A model generated the notes under the pieces. The model was not told the DNA's origin, ran no database searches, and was given only the letters and a program-made list of their open reading frames with translations. Shown here one piece after another: positions 39,161 to 48,569 of a stretch of 56,774 bases of DNA. Position numbers and translations under genes: made by a program. Numbering within the stretch: position 1 is the stretch's first letter; each line of letters opens with the position of its first letter. Source of the stretch: Foetidibacter luteolus (GTDB taxonomy: Bacteria; Bacteroidota; Bacteroidia; Chitinophagales; Chitinophagaceae); the NCBI RefSeq assembly GCF_009650435.1, contig NZ_VVIP01000023.1:1-56774 (forward strand). The letters are read 5' to 3'.

Positions 39161-41680
39161 CTATTCAGCTATCGCAGCCTTTTTAAAATTAATACCTGCC
39201 AGCACCAGCCTAATTTCACCATAGCTGATATTCTCGCCCAATTGTTCTTTTAACGGTGTTATAGAGCCACCTTCAAAATTTTCGGCCAGCGGCTGTATCA
39301 ATAACAGTTTTTCCTTGGCAATAATTTCGCTTAGCGGCACAATGCCTTTTTCTACATAAAATGCCAGGTGGCCTTCTATTGTGCTGTTGGTAAGGTTACG
39401 GGCCGCCGCTATTTCGCCTATGGTTTTTCCCTCTTTAAAAAGTTTGTAAGTTTCTTCCTTTGTGTCGGCTTTACTGTTGGGTTTATTGCTGGTTTTACCT
39501 TTTTCTTTTTTAGGTTGGGCTTGCTTTTCATGCATTAGCGATGTAAGCTGCTGTTCGTCACAATATTCGTTGATTATCGCCAGGAAACGGCCGCCAATCT
39601 TTTGCGTTTTAGCTTTGCCAAAACCGGTTACCTGTTGCAGTTCGTCCGGCGTTTGCGGCAGGTAGCGGGCCATTTCATCCAGCGAATCTGAGCTTGCCAC
39701 AAAATACACGGGGGAATCATCTTCCCTGCAAATGGCATCCCTTAGCTCCCGTAATTTTCTGTGCAATACCGGGTGAGGGCTTTGCGTTTTCCTGGCGGCG
39801 CCTGCAGCGGCGTATGCATTTACCCGGAAATCAGGCAACACAAAAGCGTTTTTCTGCCGGTAAAACTCATCTACCTTAAAGCCGCCCAGGCAGCTTCTAA
39901 ACGCCTCGTATTTTTTACACACAGCGGCAAAAGTATCTTTCAGGTCTTCGTTGTAAGCAAGCGCATATTGTTTGCTGTCTGTAACCGCAGGGGATTGGTA
40001 CAGAGCCTCTTTTACCGTTTGCAACTGTCGCGAAAAGTAATCCGAAGCTGCTTTAACCCGTTGTTGCAGCGCTTCGTTTTCCTCGGGCAAGGAGCCCTGC
40101 AGCAGAAGCTGCGTTAATTGCAACTGGAATTTTCCCGCCGTTTCCTGCATGTTTAAAAGCATAGTTTCTATTTCTGCCAGCCACAGGCCCGTCTCGGGGT
40201 TAAATACCGCACTGTGATCTTCTACGGTTTTTACTGTTTGTTTTAGTTGCTGGATAACAAAACCAAACCCAAACAACGATTTAAGTATTTCAGACTGGTA
40301 TTGTCTTTTAGCCTCCAGCAACACATCCGCCAGATGGCCGGTGGAGTGCTTTTGCTGTGCAAAATGTACAATGGTACGGTCATTTATCAATCCTGTGCTT
40401 GTAATATGGCTTTTTAATACAATACCACTGAGTGTGGTGCAGCGGCTGAGGGCTACATATACCTGTCCGGGAGCAAATGCAGCGCCTGCATCTATTACCG
40501 CTTTCTCAAATGTTAGGCCCTGGCTTTTGTGTATGGTAATTGCCCAGGCAAGCCTTAAGGGGTACTGCTCAAATGTACCAATCACTTCTTCATCTACTCT
40601 TTGTTCCTGCTGGTTAAAGCTGTACCGGATGTTTTCCCATTTTTCCTTCTTTACTTCAATCGTTCCGGGCTCATTTTTACACTGTATGTGAATAGCATTG
40701 TCATCAATACTGCTGATGACCCCGATTTTACCGTTATAGTAGCGGCGCACTTTCTCCATGTCGTTTTTAATAAACATTACCTGTGCGCCGGTTTTTAACA
40801 GGAGTGTTTCATCCGCAGGGTATGCTTTCTCGCTAAATTCGCCGTTAATGGTGGCCTTGCAGGTAATTGCTTTGGTTTTTAACCGGTCCAGTTGTTCAGC
40901 ATTGGTATTATCCGCCTTGTAGTTGTGAGTAGTTAAAATAATGTAGCCATCTTTATTATTGGCAGTAAAGCCTGCATCGTAACGGCTATTTAGTAATTGA
41001 AAGGCTGCCTCATCCATTTGGTTGTTGCGCACTTTGTTCAGCAGGTCAATAAAAACCTGCTCGTTTTGCCGGTAAATTTTATCAAGTTCAATATGAACAG
41101 GCGGCTGCTGGCCGATTACTTTACTGTCAAAAAAGTAAGGGCTGTTATAAAATTGCGACAGGATGCGCCATTCTTCTTCCGGTACCACAGGCGGTAACTG
41201 GAACATATCCCCAATAAACAAAACCTGCACGCCACCAAAAGGCTCGGCATGCCGGTGCCTGAAATGCCGGAGTATAGTATCAATAGCGTCCAATACATCA
41301 CAGCGCACCATGCTTATCTCATCTATTACAAGCAGTTCAAGTTGCTGTAAAACCTGCCTTCGTTCGCGGGTAATTCTTATACGGCCCAGCAGTTGATGAC
41401 GGTCAATAGTAGCTTCCACGCCAGATTGCTGGCTTACCCCAGGCGTGAAAGGTGTAAAAGGTAACTGGAAAAAAGAATGAATGGTAACACCACCGGCATT
41501 AATTGCTGCAACACCGGTAGGCGCAACAACGGCGGTTTGCTTAATAGTGCTTTGCCGTATGTATTTAAGGAAAGTAGTTTTACCGGTTCCGGCTTTACCC
41601 GTTAAAAAAACCGAGCGGTTGCTGTATTGGATAAAGTCTGCCGCCAGGGCAAACATTTTATTTAAAGGATCATGCGTCAT
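39161..41680 (-). CDS. Pif1-like superfamily 1 helicase with HRDC and HTH domains
   Basis: 839 residues from the ATG at 41680 (a TTG three codons upstream is less likely). N-terminal SF1B helicase core: Walker A LTGKAGTGKTTFLKY (about 27-41), APTGVAAINAGGVTIHSFFQL, Walker B LLVIDEISMV, GDMFQLPPV and the late motif LAWAITIHKSQGLTFEKAVID, VYVALSRC. An HRDC-type helical domain sits near 640-720 (LRELRDAICREDDSPVYFVASSDSLDEMARYLP, FGKAKTQKIG; listed here as two pieces of one domain). A Lys-rich linker precedes a C-terminal helix-turn-helix (KEGKTIGEIAAARNL, STIEGHLAFYV). Likely acts on DNA structures at replication forks. Confidence 0.9.
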   Translation of the reverse strand: MTHDPLNKMFALAADFIQYSNRSVFLTGKAGTGKTTFLKYIRQSTIKQTAVVAPTGVAAINAGGVTIHSFFQLPFTPFTPGVSQQSGVEATIDRHQLLGRIRITRERRQVLQQLELLVIDEISMVRCDVLDAIDTILRHFRHRHAEPFGGVQVLFIGDMFQLPPVVPEEEWRILSQFYNSPYFFDSKVIGQQPPVHIELDKIYRQNEQVFIDLLNKVRNNQMDEAAFQLLNSRYDAGFTANNKDGYIILTTHNYKADNTNAEQLDRLKTKAITCKATINGEFSEKAYPADETLLLKTGAQVMFIKNDMEKVRRYYNGKIGVISSIDDNAIHIQCKNEPGTIEVKKEKWENIRYSFNQQEQRVDEEVIGTFEQYPLRLAWAITIHKSQGLTFEKAVIDAGAAFAPGQVYVALSRCTTLSGIVLKSHITSTGLINDRTIVHFAQQKHSTGHLADVLLEAKRQYQSEILKSLFGFGFVIQQLKQTVKTVEDHSAVFNPETGLWLAEIETMLLNMQETAGKFQLQLTQLLLQGSLPEENEALQQRVKAASDYFSRQLQTVKEALYQSPAVTDSKQYALAYNEDLKDTFAAVCKKYEAFRSCLGGFKVDEFYRQKNAFVLPDFRVNAYAAAGAARKTQSPHPVLHRKLRELRDAICREDDSPVYFVASSDSLDEMARYLPQTPDELQQVTGFGKAKTQKIGGRFLAIINEYCDEQQLTSLMHEKQAQPKKEKGKTSNKPNSKADTKEETYKLFKEGKTIGEIAAARNLTNSTIEGHLAFYVEKGIVPLSEIIAKEKLLLIQPLAENFEGGSITPLKEQLGENISYGEIRLVLAGINFKKAAIAE

Positions 41681-41942
41681 CACCGGCAATTTGCATCAAA
41701 AAAAATAAAAAGGGGAACAAGTGCAAAGATGACACATTTGAGTTTAACCGTTCTATTGAAAAGCAGGCCATTAAACAATTGCTTAACGGAACGGCTTACA
41801 CAGGATATCAGGGCGCAGCTAAACTGGCCAGGAAACCATTTGGATTTGACAATGCTGAAAGAACGGTTAAGTCCGGCGCGGCTTTACAACCAAACGCCTT
41901 GTGTGTACCTGTTGCACTTTATTCCCCTATACGTAACGGGGT

Positions 41943-42287
41943 TCAGGAAGCCCTTTTACTGCCGGTGAGCAGTATTTCACCAACCTGCACTTCAGTAACA
42001 TATCTTTTTATGCCGTCTTTATCGGTATAATTACGGTTGATAAGTTTGCCTTCAATAACTACTTCTGTACCTTTTTCAAGAAATTTTTCGGCCAGTTCAG
42101 CCACTTTACCCCATGCTACCAGGCTATGCCACTGCGTTTCTGTTACCTTATCACCTTTCTGGTTGCGGTACACTTCGCTGGTAGCCATGCTGAAGCGTGC
42201 CATTTTTTTACCACTTTCCAAAGACCGTATTTCAGGTTTGGCACCCAGGTTGCCAATAAGCTGCACTTTGTTTTTAAGAGCGTACAT
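41943..42287 (-). CDS. ssb: Short single-stranded DNA-binding protein
   Basis: 114 residues from the ATG at 42287, where the OB-fold begins (ALKNKVQLIGNLGAKPEIR). Further ssDNA-binding segments are KKMARFSMATSEVYRNQKGD, TQWHSLVAWGKVAELAEKFL and GTEVVIEGKLINRNY. The protein stops at LLTGSKRAS: there is no disordered linker and no acidic C-terminal tip, the part that recruits partner enzymes in standard SSB. It is therefore probably an accessory paralogue, with the full-length SSB elsewhere. The frame is open another 30 codons upstream but without conserved content. It is followed by the helicase gene on the same strand, 262 bp away. Confidence 0.9.
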   Translation of the reverse strand: MYALKNKVQLIGNLGAKPEIRSLESGKKMARFSMATSEVYRNQKGDKVTETQWHSLVAWGKVAELAEKFLEKGTEVVIEGKLINRNYTDKDGIKRYVTEVQVGEILLTGSKRAS

Positions 42288-42462
42288 AAACTTTAAATTT
42301 TTTGGCAAGCAGAGCTGCTGCCTTTGTTTGTAATTTGTTATTTCAGTATGCTGCATGGCGCCTTGCAACAACAACACAAAGATGTACTACGATAAATCCT
42401 GTAACCGGCTTTTATTCGTTTCTATTCATATATAACCGCTTATAAACGTTTGTACACGGATA

Positions 42463-42470
42463 TAGATTTG
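42463..42470 (+). promoter_or_regulatory. -7 box TAGATTTG
   Basis: Exact TAnnTTTG match 77 bp upstream of the zinc-finger gene. An overlapping candidate, TATCTTTA, follows 3 bp later. No -33 element at correct spacing. Confidence 0.3.
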
Positions 42471-42547
42471 ATTATCTTTACTTTATCTGATAAGGAGAAC
42501 TGATTACTATAAACCGCATCCAATATCGAAACCAAAATATAATCCGA

Positions 42548-42928
42548 ATGCCTGCACAAAACACGCCTAAAAACTGTCTTAGCTGTGGCAAAGCCCTGCA
42601 CGGCAGGGCAGACAAAAAGTTTTGCAACGATTATTGCCGCAACTATCACAACAACCAGCTAAAAATCAATTCGGGCAATTATGTGCGCAGCGTTAACAAT
42701 GTGCTGTTGAAAAACCGGCGGGTGCTGGAAAAATTATTGCCGGAAACAGAGGGAATGATAAAAGTACCGAGGGACAAAATGCTGCACGCAGGCTTTCAGT
42801 TTACTTATATGACACATACTTACACTAATAAAAAAGGAAACATTTACTATTTCTGCTACGATTATGGTTACCTGCCGCTGGAAAACAGTTGGTATCTGCT
42901 GGTGCGCAGGAAAGACCCGCAGCTTTAG
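42548..42928 (+). CDS. Small zinc-finger protein of unknown function
   Basis: 126 residues. The N-terminal part carries a Cys4 zinc finger: CLSCGKALHGRADKKFC followed by NDYCRNYHNN, the pattern of MYM/FCS-like fingers found in many short Bacteroidota proteins. A helical linker (SVNNVLLKNRRVLEKLLP) leads to a strand-rich C-terminus with YFCYDYGYLPLENSWYLLVRR. No catalytic motif. The finger suggests nucleic-acid or protein binding (inference). It diverges from ssb across a 260-bp AT-rich gap. Similar proteins are usually annotated as hypothetical. Confidence 0.75.
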   Translation: MPAQNTPKNCLSCGKALHGRADKKFCNDYCRNYHNNQLKINSGNYVRSVNNVLLKNRRVLEKLLPETEGMIKVPRDKMLHAGFQFTYMTHTYTNKKGNIYYFCYDYGYLPLENSWYLLVRRKDPQL

Positions 42929-43032
42929 CCTTTATTTACAGGAAACTGGCTTTCGGTTTTACTTCTTGCTTCTACAAATGTGGTGGCAGGGTTATTGCAC
43001 GGCCATCCATACAAGCTGCCGGCAAAACAACG

Positions 43033-43153
43033 GCATGTTACACCATCAGGTGAGGGATTGAAGCGGATACCCCGGTGAGGCCATCGCAGCCCGGCTTTTG
43101 TGCCGGAGTATGAGCGGAAAGCCCGGCCCCTTGCGCAGCTTGGGGACACCCCC
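43033..43153 (+). repeat. Family A dispersed repeat, copy 7
   Basis: Full-length forward copy from GTTACACCATCAGGTGAGGG to GCGCAGCTTGGGGACACCCCC. It shares the GAGTATGAGCGGAAAG variant with copy 5 and, like copy 5, is followed directly by heptad arrays. With them it fills the 446-bp gap before the GH3 gene. Confidence 0.92.
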
Positions 43154-43160
43154 AAAAAGC

Positions 43161-43227
43161 AAGTACGAAGGGAGAAGTACGAAGTACTTTTTTATATAAG
43201 ATGTTTGATGTGGGATGTTTGATGTGG
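43161..43227. repeat. Two heptad arrays after family A copy 7
   Basis: First AAGTACG, AAGGGAG, AAGTACG, AAGTACT (43161-43188), then, after a short T/A stretch, GATGTTT, GATGTGG, GATGTTT, GATGTGG (43200-43227). Two different heptamer sequences, same 7-bp period. Confidence 0.8.
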
Positions 43228-43374
43228 GATATAACTGTCAATGATTTGGTAGCGTTAACAGACAACTGCACTTGAAAAGTTAATCACCTGGTTTTGTGAA
43301 AGTAATAGTTACGTCAAAAAAGAAGATTAAAATAATTTTATTCGGCTGTATTGCTTATTTTGCCACTTGTTGAC

Positions 43375-44883
43375 ATGAAGATACTCTCTCCAGCCATATC
43401 ACGGTTAGCTCGCCTGCGCCACTGGAACATAGACCAGTGGAAGAATGACCCATTTGCGGCACAACGCGAAGTATTGCAGGATTTGGTTACCCACGCACAG
43501 AACACCGAATTTGGAAGAAAATACCAATTCAACGAAATTTTTAATATCCGCACATTTAAACAAACCGTTCCTATACAGGAATACGACGACATTAAGCCCT
43601 ACATACAGCGGCTGATGGACGGCGAACAGAACCTGTTATGGAATACACCGGTTACCTGGTTTGCCAAAAGCAGCGGTACCACCAGTGATAAAAGCAAGTT
43701 TATTCCGGTTACGGAAGAAAGCCTGGAAGACTGCCACTACCAGGCTGCCAAGGATGTGCTTACAATGTATTACAACTATAACCCTGACAGTGATTTACTT
43801 ACCGGCAAGGGATTGGTTATTGGCGGCAGCCACCAGGTGAGCCATCTTAACGACGACACCCATTACGGCGACCTTAGCGCTGTTTTGCTTCAGAATGCCC
43901 CGTTTTGGGGGCAATGGCTGCGCACACCGGAACTATCCATAGCGTTACTTGACGAGTGGGAGACCAAGATTGAAAACCTGGCCCAATCTACCATCATAGA
44001 AAATGTTACTTCAATTTCCGGCGTACCCACCTGGACCCTGGTGCTGATAAAACGAATACTGGAAATAACCGGCAAAAGCACTTTAACGGAAGTATGGCCT
44101 AACCTGGAACTGTATATTCATGGGGGCGTTTCTTTTACGCCTTATCGTGAGCAGTTTAAGAAATTGATTGGCAAAGACATACGCTACCTGGAAATGTACA
44201 ATGCCAGCGAAGGTTTTTTTGCCGCCCAGGACAGTCCGGACGAAGATGGCATGCTGCTGTTTTTACAGCACGGCATTTTCTACGAGTTTATGCCGGTAGA
44301 AGAATATGGCAAGGCTGACCCTGTAACCATTGGGCTTAAGGATGTGGAGATAGGCAAGAACTACGCATTGGTGATTTCTACCAATGGGGGTTTATGGCGC
44401 TACCTGATTGGCGACACAATACAGTTTACATCGCTATATCCTTTCCGGATAAAAGTAAGCGGCCGCATAAAACATTTTATGAACGCTTTTGGCGAAGAAG
44501 TGATTGTTGACAATACCGATAAAGCCATAGCTATCGCCTGCGAAAAAACAGGCGCCATAGTTAACGACTATACAGCAGCCCCTGTTTACTTTAGCGATAA
44601 CAGCAACGGCGCCCATGAATGGCTGATTGAATTTGATAAAGCCCCGCAAAATATACATCAGTTTGCCTACGAATTAGATTGCGCCCTTAAAACCTTTAAC
44701 AGCGACTACGAAGCCAAACGCCACAAAGACATAGCGCTGCGAATGCCGCAGATACATGCATTGCAAAAAGGTGTGTTTTGCGCATGGCTGAAAAGCAAGG
44801 GTAAACTGGGTGGCCAGCATAAGGTGCCCCGCCTTAGCAACGACAGAAAATATATTGACGAGATAATGGGTTTTGTATTCTGA
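43375..44883 (+). CDS. GH3 family protein (acyl-adenylating), copy 2
   Basis: 502 residues from the ATG at 43375 (an in-frame TTG eight codons earlier is not needed). Paralogue of the gene at 33451-34983. It shares WFAKSSGTTSDKSKFIPVTE (ATP motif), GGSHQVSHL, MYNASEGFFAAQD, GLWRYLIGDTIQFT and KVSGRIKHFMNAFGEE, and the C-terminal GGQHKVPRL. It may activate carboxylic acids by adenylation and transfer them to an amine; the substrate is unknown. A two-gene ABC transporter begins 29 bp downstream on the same strand, so the three may be co-transcribed. Confidence 0.88.
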   Translation: MKILSPAISRLARLRHWNIDQWKNDPFAAQREVLQDLVTHAQNTEFGRKYQFNEIFNIRTFKQTVPIQEYDDIKPYIQRLMDGEQNLLWNTPVTWFAKSSGTTSDKSKFIPVTEESLEDCHYQAAKDVLTMYYNYNPDSDLLTGKGLVIGGSHQVSHLNDDTHYGDLSAVLLQNAPFWGQWLRTPELSIALLDEWETKIENLAQSTIIENVTSISGVPTWTLVLIKRILEITGKSTLTEVWPNLELYIHGGVSFTPYREQFKKLIGKDIRYLEMYNASEGFFAAQDSPDEDGMLLFLQHGIFYEFMPVEEYGKADPVTIGLKDVEIGKNYALVISTNGGLWRYLIGDTIQFTSLYPFRIKVSGRIKHFMNAFGEEVIVDNTDKAIAIACEKTGAIVNDYTAAPVYFSDNSNGAHEWLIEFDKAPQNIHQFAYELDCALKTFNSDYEAKRHKDIALRMPQIHALQKGVFCAWLKSKGKLGGQHKVPRLSNDRKYIDEIMGFVF

Positions 44884-44912
44884 ACGTAACAAAAGTTCAA
44901 CCACCACCCGCC

Positions 44913-45545
44913 ATGCTCCATTTTGAAAACGTACAAAAAGAATATGGCAATTTCCTGGCGCTGGATATCCCCACGCTTACCATTTCAAAAGGAATTTGCT
45001 GGTTGAAGGGAGAAAACGGAAGCGGTAAAACCACCCTGCTTAAAATGGTTGCCGGCCTGCACCCGTTTAAGGGCGACATACTGTTGAACGGCTTGAGCAT
45101 TAAAAAACAACGGCAGGCATATCTTTCACAAGTAAGCTATGCGGAAGCAGAACCATTATACCCCTCTTTTATTACAGCCGAAGACTTAATAAAACTGTAT
45201 TGCCAAACCAAAAAAAGCAGTATAGAAGCTGCCCGTGACATGCTGCGGCAATTTAATATACACGATGATTACAAAAAACCGCTGGGTGCTTACTCAAGCG
45301 GCATGCTGAAGAAACTTAGCCTTGTGCTGGCTTTTACCGGTAGCCCGCAACTGGTACTACTTGATGAACCATTTATTACCATTGATGCCGAGGCCCTGGA
45401 AACTACCTGCGGCATTATTATGCAGCATGCAGCCAAAGGCGGTTCATTTATCATCACTTCGCACCAGCCCGTTAATTCCGGGCAAATATCCTTTACCAAC
45501 ATATTGGTTGCAGAGAACCGTACCATCAGCAGCCTTTCAATATGA
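44913..45545 (+). CDS. ABC transporter ATP-binding protein
   Basis: 210-residue nucleotide-binding subunit of an export-type or small ABC transporter. Walker A is GENGSGKTTLLKM (about 34-46), the Q-loop region AYLSQVSYAE, the signature YSSGMLKKLSL (about 128-138, with SSGM in place of the usual LSGGQ), Walker B LVLLDEPF and the switch His in IITSHQP. The last codons overlap the start of the permease gene by four bases (ATGA), so the two are translated as a unit. Short ATPases with this signature often pair with CcmB- or ABC2-like permeases. Confidence 0.9.
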   Translation: MLHFENVQKEYGNFLALDIPTLTISKGICWLKGENGSGKTTLLKMVAGLHPFKGDILLNGLSIKKQRQAYLSQVSYAEAEPLYPSFITAEDLIKLYCQTKKSSIEAARDMLRQFNIHDDYKKPLGAYSSGMLKKLSLVLAFTGSPQLVLLDEPFITIDAEALETTCGIIMQHAAKGGSFIITSHQPVNSGQISFTNILVAENRTISSLSI

Positions 45546-46639
45546 ATATTACAGCAAGCATATTACAGCGTATTCTGGTAAACCACTTTTACAAAGTAAA
45601 CGCCGGCTTTTTTCTTTTCCTTTTTTTTGTGCTTTTCGGCATACCTGTTCCGGCCGCGGGTTTTCACTTTGCGCTTATAAATGGCATACTGGACAGCTAT
45701 GTTTTTTTACTGCTGGTTTTTGCCGCCTGGCTGCTATACAACCTTAAATGCATCAACTATATTATACAGCAATTAAGGCATGAAAGACAGTCTTTCCTGT
45801 TTGTTGTAAACCAAAACAGCCCTGTAAAAGTGATGCTTTATATGCTGTTCGTACAGGCAATGGTTTACCTGCCCGCTATAGCTTATGCAACCGCCATAGT
45901 AATAATAGCCATAAGCCGGCACCTGTACCTTATGGCAATATTGGTTTGCCTTTTTAACGCATTAATCTGCATTGCATCCGCATTGGTTTATACAGTTGCT
46001 TTGCAGCGAAAGCAACTACCGGCATTAACGCGGCTGCCAGGCATTCGCTGGCAACCAGGTAAACCTTTGTTTAGCATGCCATTTTTCTTTGCTTGGCATA
46101 ACCGCGCACAAATGTTGCTGGTAACCAAAACATTTTCATTACTGTTGCTCTATGGTTTTATCAGGCTGTATAACCCTGACCACTATGATATACGCCCGTT
46201 GCTGCTTGTGTGCATGCTGAGCGCAACTGCCCACAGCGCATTGGTGTTCCAGGTAAGGGAATTTGAAGAAGAGTACCTTTCTTTTGTTCGCGGCTTGCCC
46301 ATTACACTTCTGAAAAGATGCCTGAATCTTGTTGCTTCATGCTGGCTTTTTATACTGCCCGAAATGTTGTTTTTATGGACAGGATACCCGCTTTACTTTA
46401 CCATTGCTGATTATTTTCAGTTAGTGCTGATGATGACGGCGCTTTTGTGCTTTTACCATGCCGTGTTGTTAACGGCTAATTTTACGATGGATAGTTACCT
46501 GCGCACCGTATTCGGTATACTGGCCGGCTTGTTTTTTATTGTGTTGTACAATCCAGGTATAATATTGCCGTGCATCCTGCTGGCCATATCGCTGGTATTG
46601 TATGGCTCGTATTATTACGCTTATGAAAAAAAGTGCTGA
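45542..46639 (+). CDS. Multi-spanning membrane protein, partner of the ABC ATPase
   Basis: 365 residues with about eight to ten hydrophobic segments, for example FFLFLFFVLFGIPVPAAGF (about 20-38), VFLLLVFAAWLLY, LYMLFVQAMVYLPAIAYATA, LYLMAILVCLFNALICIASA and the C-terminal VFGILAGLFFIVLYN. No conserved family motif is recognised. The ATGA overlap with the ATPase gene shows it is the permease subunit. The substrate is not indicated. A module B repeat, in a 151-bp gap, separates it from the convergent cysS. Confidence 0.8.
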   Translation: MNITASILQRILVNHFYKVNAGFFLFLFFVLFGIPVPAAGFHFALINGILDSYVFLLLVFAAWLLYNLKCINYIIQQLRHERQSFLFVVNQNSPVKVMLYMLFVQAMVYLPAIAYATAIVIIAISRHLYLMAILVCLFNALICIASALVYTVALQRKQLPALTRLPGIRWQPGKPLFSMPFFFAWHNRAQMLLVTKTFSLLLLYGFIRLYNPDHYDIRPLLLVCMLSATAHSALVFQVREFEEEYLSFVRGLPITLLKRCLNLVASCWLFILPEMLFLWTGYPLYFTIADYFQLVLMMTALLCFYHAVLLTANFTMDSYLRTVFGILAGLFFIVLYNPGIILPCILLAISLVLYGSYYYAYEKKC

Positions 46640-46721
46640 TGCGAAAACATTGCCTGCAGAACTGCGGTTAACGCGAGCCCGCAATGCTGCGGGACGCCGG
46701 ATTAGTTGCTCAGTAAAGATG

Positions 46722-46792
46722 TAAAGTACAAGTGAGTGACACAACGAAAGCCCCATGCTTGTTCTTCCTGCCGGGCCCATAATTCCTGCCTT
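46722..46792 (-). repeat. Module B repeat, diverged copy before cysS end
   Basis: On the minus strand ATTATGGGCCCGGCAGGAAG, then TTTCGTTGTGTCACTCACTTGTAC. It carries the TTGTGTCACTCACTTG version of the second half, as in repeat C upstream of thrA, and so links modules B and C. Confidence 0.6.
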
Positions 46793-48299
46793 ATGCAATG
46801 GTATAGCTCATGTTGCCATCCTTTTCATCCTTTAGCTGTATGCCCATTGCCGCAAGTTCGTTGCGTATTTTGTCGCTGGTAACATAATCACGTTTTTGTT
46901 TGGCTTCTTTGCGTATATCAATCAAAAGCTGCATTACGGCGCTTAGTTTCTCATTGTCAACCGCCGTAATATTGGTAAGCCCGAAAATATCGGTAACAAA
47001 CAGCTTCATTTGCTGCTGCATCTTCTCAATGGTACTGCTGCTTAACGCATTGGCAGGCACATGCTTGTCTTTTATGCCGTTAATAACAGGCACCAGCTCA
47101 AACATATTGGCCAGCACTTTGGCGGTGCTGAAGTCGTCATCCATAAATTCGTTAAACTCTTTTACCAGCTTCAGGCATTTGGCATCCTGCTCGGTAGCGC
47201 CGGCAGCGGCGGTAAAACCGGCGGCATCCAGGCGCATTAATATATCGTAAGCTTCCATCAGCCGCTTCAATCCTTTTTCAGAAGCTTTTAAAGCCTCATT
47301 GCTAAAGTCGAGCGTTGAGCGGTAATGCGTTTGCAGGATAAAAAAGCGGATGACCATTGGGTGATAAGCCTGCTCCAGCGAAGGATGGTTACCGCTGAAT
47401 AACTCACTAAGCTTGATAACATTGTTATAGCTTTTGCCCATCTTTTTGCCGTTGATGGTAATCATGTTGTTGTGCAGCCAGTAGCGGGCGGGTGTTTTGT
47501 GGTTGCAAACGGTGCTCTGTGCTATTTCGCATTCATGGTGCGGAAACTGCAGATCCATACCGCCGCCGTGAATATCAAATTCATCGCCCAGGTATTTGGT
47601 GCTCATGGCAGAGCACTCAATATGCCAGCCCGGGAAACCCTCGCCCCAGGGGCTTTGCCAGCGCATGATATGTTCCGGCGGCGCTTTTTTCCACAAAGCA
47701 AAATCAGCCTTGTTTCTCTTTTCTTCCTGGTTGTCAAGTTCACGGGTTGTTTCCAGCATATCATCCAGTACACGGCCGCTCAACATGCCATAAGGTTTGC
47801 CCTGGGCGGAAAAGTCAGTGTTGTATTTCTCCACGTCAAAGTACACTGAACCGTTTGCCTCGTAGGCATAACCGTCGGCAATGATCTTCTTAATCATTTC
47901 AATCTGCTCTACAATATGCCCGGTGGCGGTGGGCTCGATGCTCGGCGGCAGGTTGTTAAACTGCTGCATGGCCCAATGGTACAGGTTGGTGTATTTCTGC
48001 ACCAGCTCCATGGGTTCCAGCTTTTCCAATACGGCCTTTTTGCTGATCTTGTCTTCTGCTTCGCGGCCCTCTTCTTCAAAGTGACCGGCATCAGTAATAT
48101 TTCTTACATACCGCACCCGGTAGCCCAACTGGGTCAGGTAGCGGTACACAATATCAAACGTGATAAAAGGGCGGGCATGGCCCAGGTGGCTTTCGCCGCT
48201 AACGGTAGGGCCGCACACATACATGCCTACATGACCAGGTGTAATGGGTGTAAATTCTTCTTTATGCCGGGTGAGAGAATTATGAACTTTTAAAGACAT
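46791..48299 (-). CDS. cysS: Cysteinyl-tRNA synthetase
   Basis: Class I enzyme that charges tRNA-Cys. 502 residues. The first zinc-ligand Cys is in [20 protein letters not shown] (the HIGH-type motif is HLGH). Further zinc ligands are in WHIECSAMS and HHECEIAQS. The KMSKS loop reads [12 protein letters not shown], a common Gly variant. The C-terminal DALR-like helical domain ends with [28 protein letters not shown]. The start is the ATG before [15 protein letters not shown], which fits the family. It is monocistronic by context. The 270 bp upstream contain nothing I recognise. Confidence 0.96.
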   Translation of the reverse strand: MSLKVHNSLTRHKEEFTPITPGHVGMYVCGPTVSGESHLGHARPFITFDIVYRYLTQLGYRVRYVRNITDAGHFEEEGREAEDKISKKAVLEKLEPMELVQKYTNLYHWAMQQFNNLPPSIEPTATGHIVEQIEMIKKIIADGYAYEANGSVYFDVEKYNTDFSAQGKPYGMLSGRVLDDMLETTRELDNQEEKRNKADFALWKKAPPEHIMRWQSPWGEGFPGWHIECSAMSTKYLGDEFDIHGGGMDLQFPHHECEIAQSTVCNHKTPARYWLHNNMITINGKKMGKSYNNVIKLSELFSGNHPSLEQAYHPMVIRFFILQTHYRSTLDFSNEALKASEKGLKRLMEAYDILMRLDAAGFTAAAGATEQDAKCLKLVKEFNEFMDDDFSTAKVLANMFELVPVINGIKDKHVPANALSSSTIEKMQQQMKLFVTDIFGLTNITAVDNEKLSAVMQLLIDIRKEAKQKRDYVTSDKIRNELAAMGIQLKDEKDGNMSYTIA

Positions 48300-48569
48300 A
48301 GATTTTGTAATTGATTGTTGCAGGTTATGTTATTAGGAACGGCCATAAGGCCAGCTTAAGGAAAGTGGCTTCAGCAACAACAGCAACAGGTAATATAAAT
48401 TGGCTTCATGGGCTGCGAATATATTTTATTTTGGCGGATTATGGCTTTTAACGGGATGTGTTAAATGACAAGCAGGTATAAGGTATGGGAAAGGTAAAAT
48501 GCGGTTTTTTTACCCGGGTATGCAACAAGGCAATCCGGAAGCACGGGAGGTTAATATTCTGCTGTACTT

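Noticed and set aside
41681..41942. Plus-strand frames between the helicase and ssb genes
   Set aside because: Three frames overlap here with no domain, signal or conserved motif; treated as non-coding.
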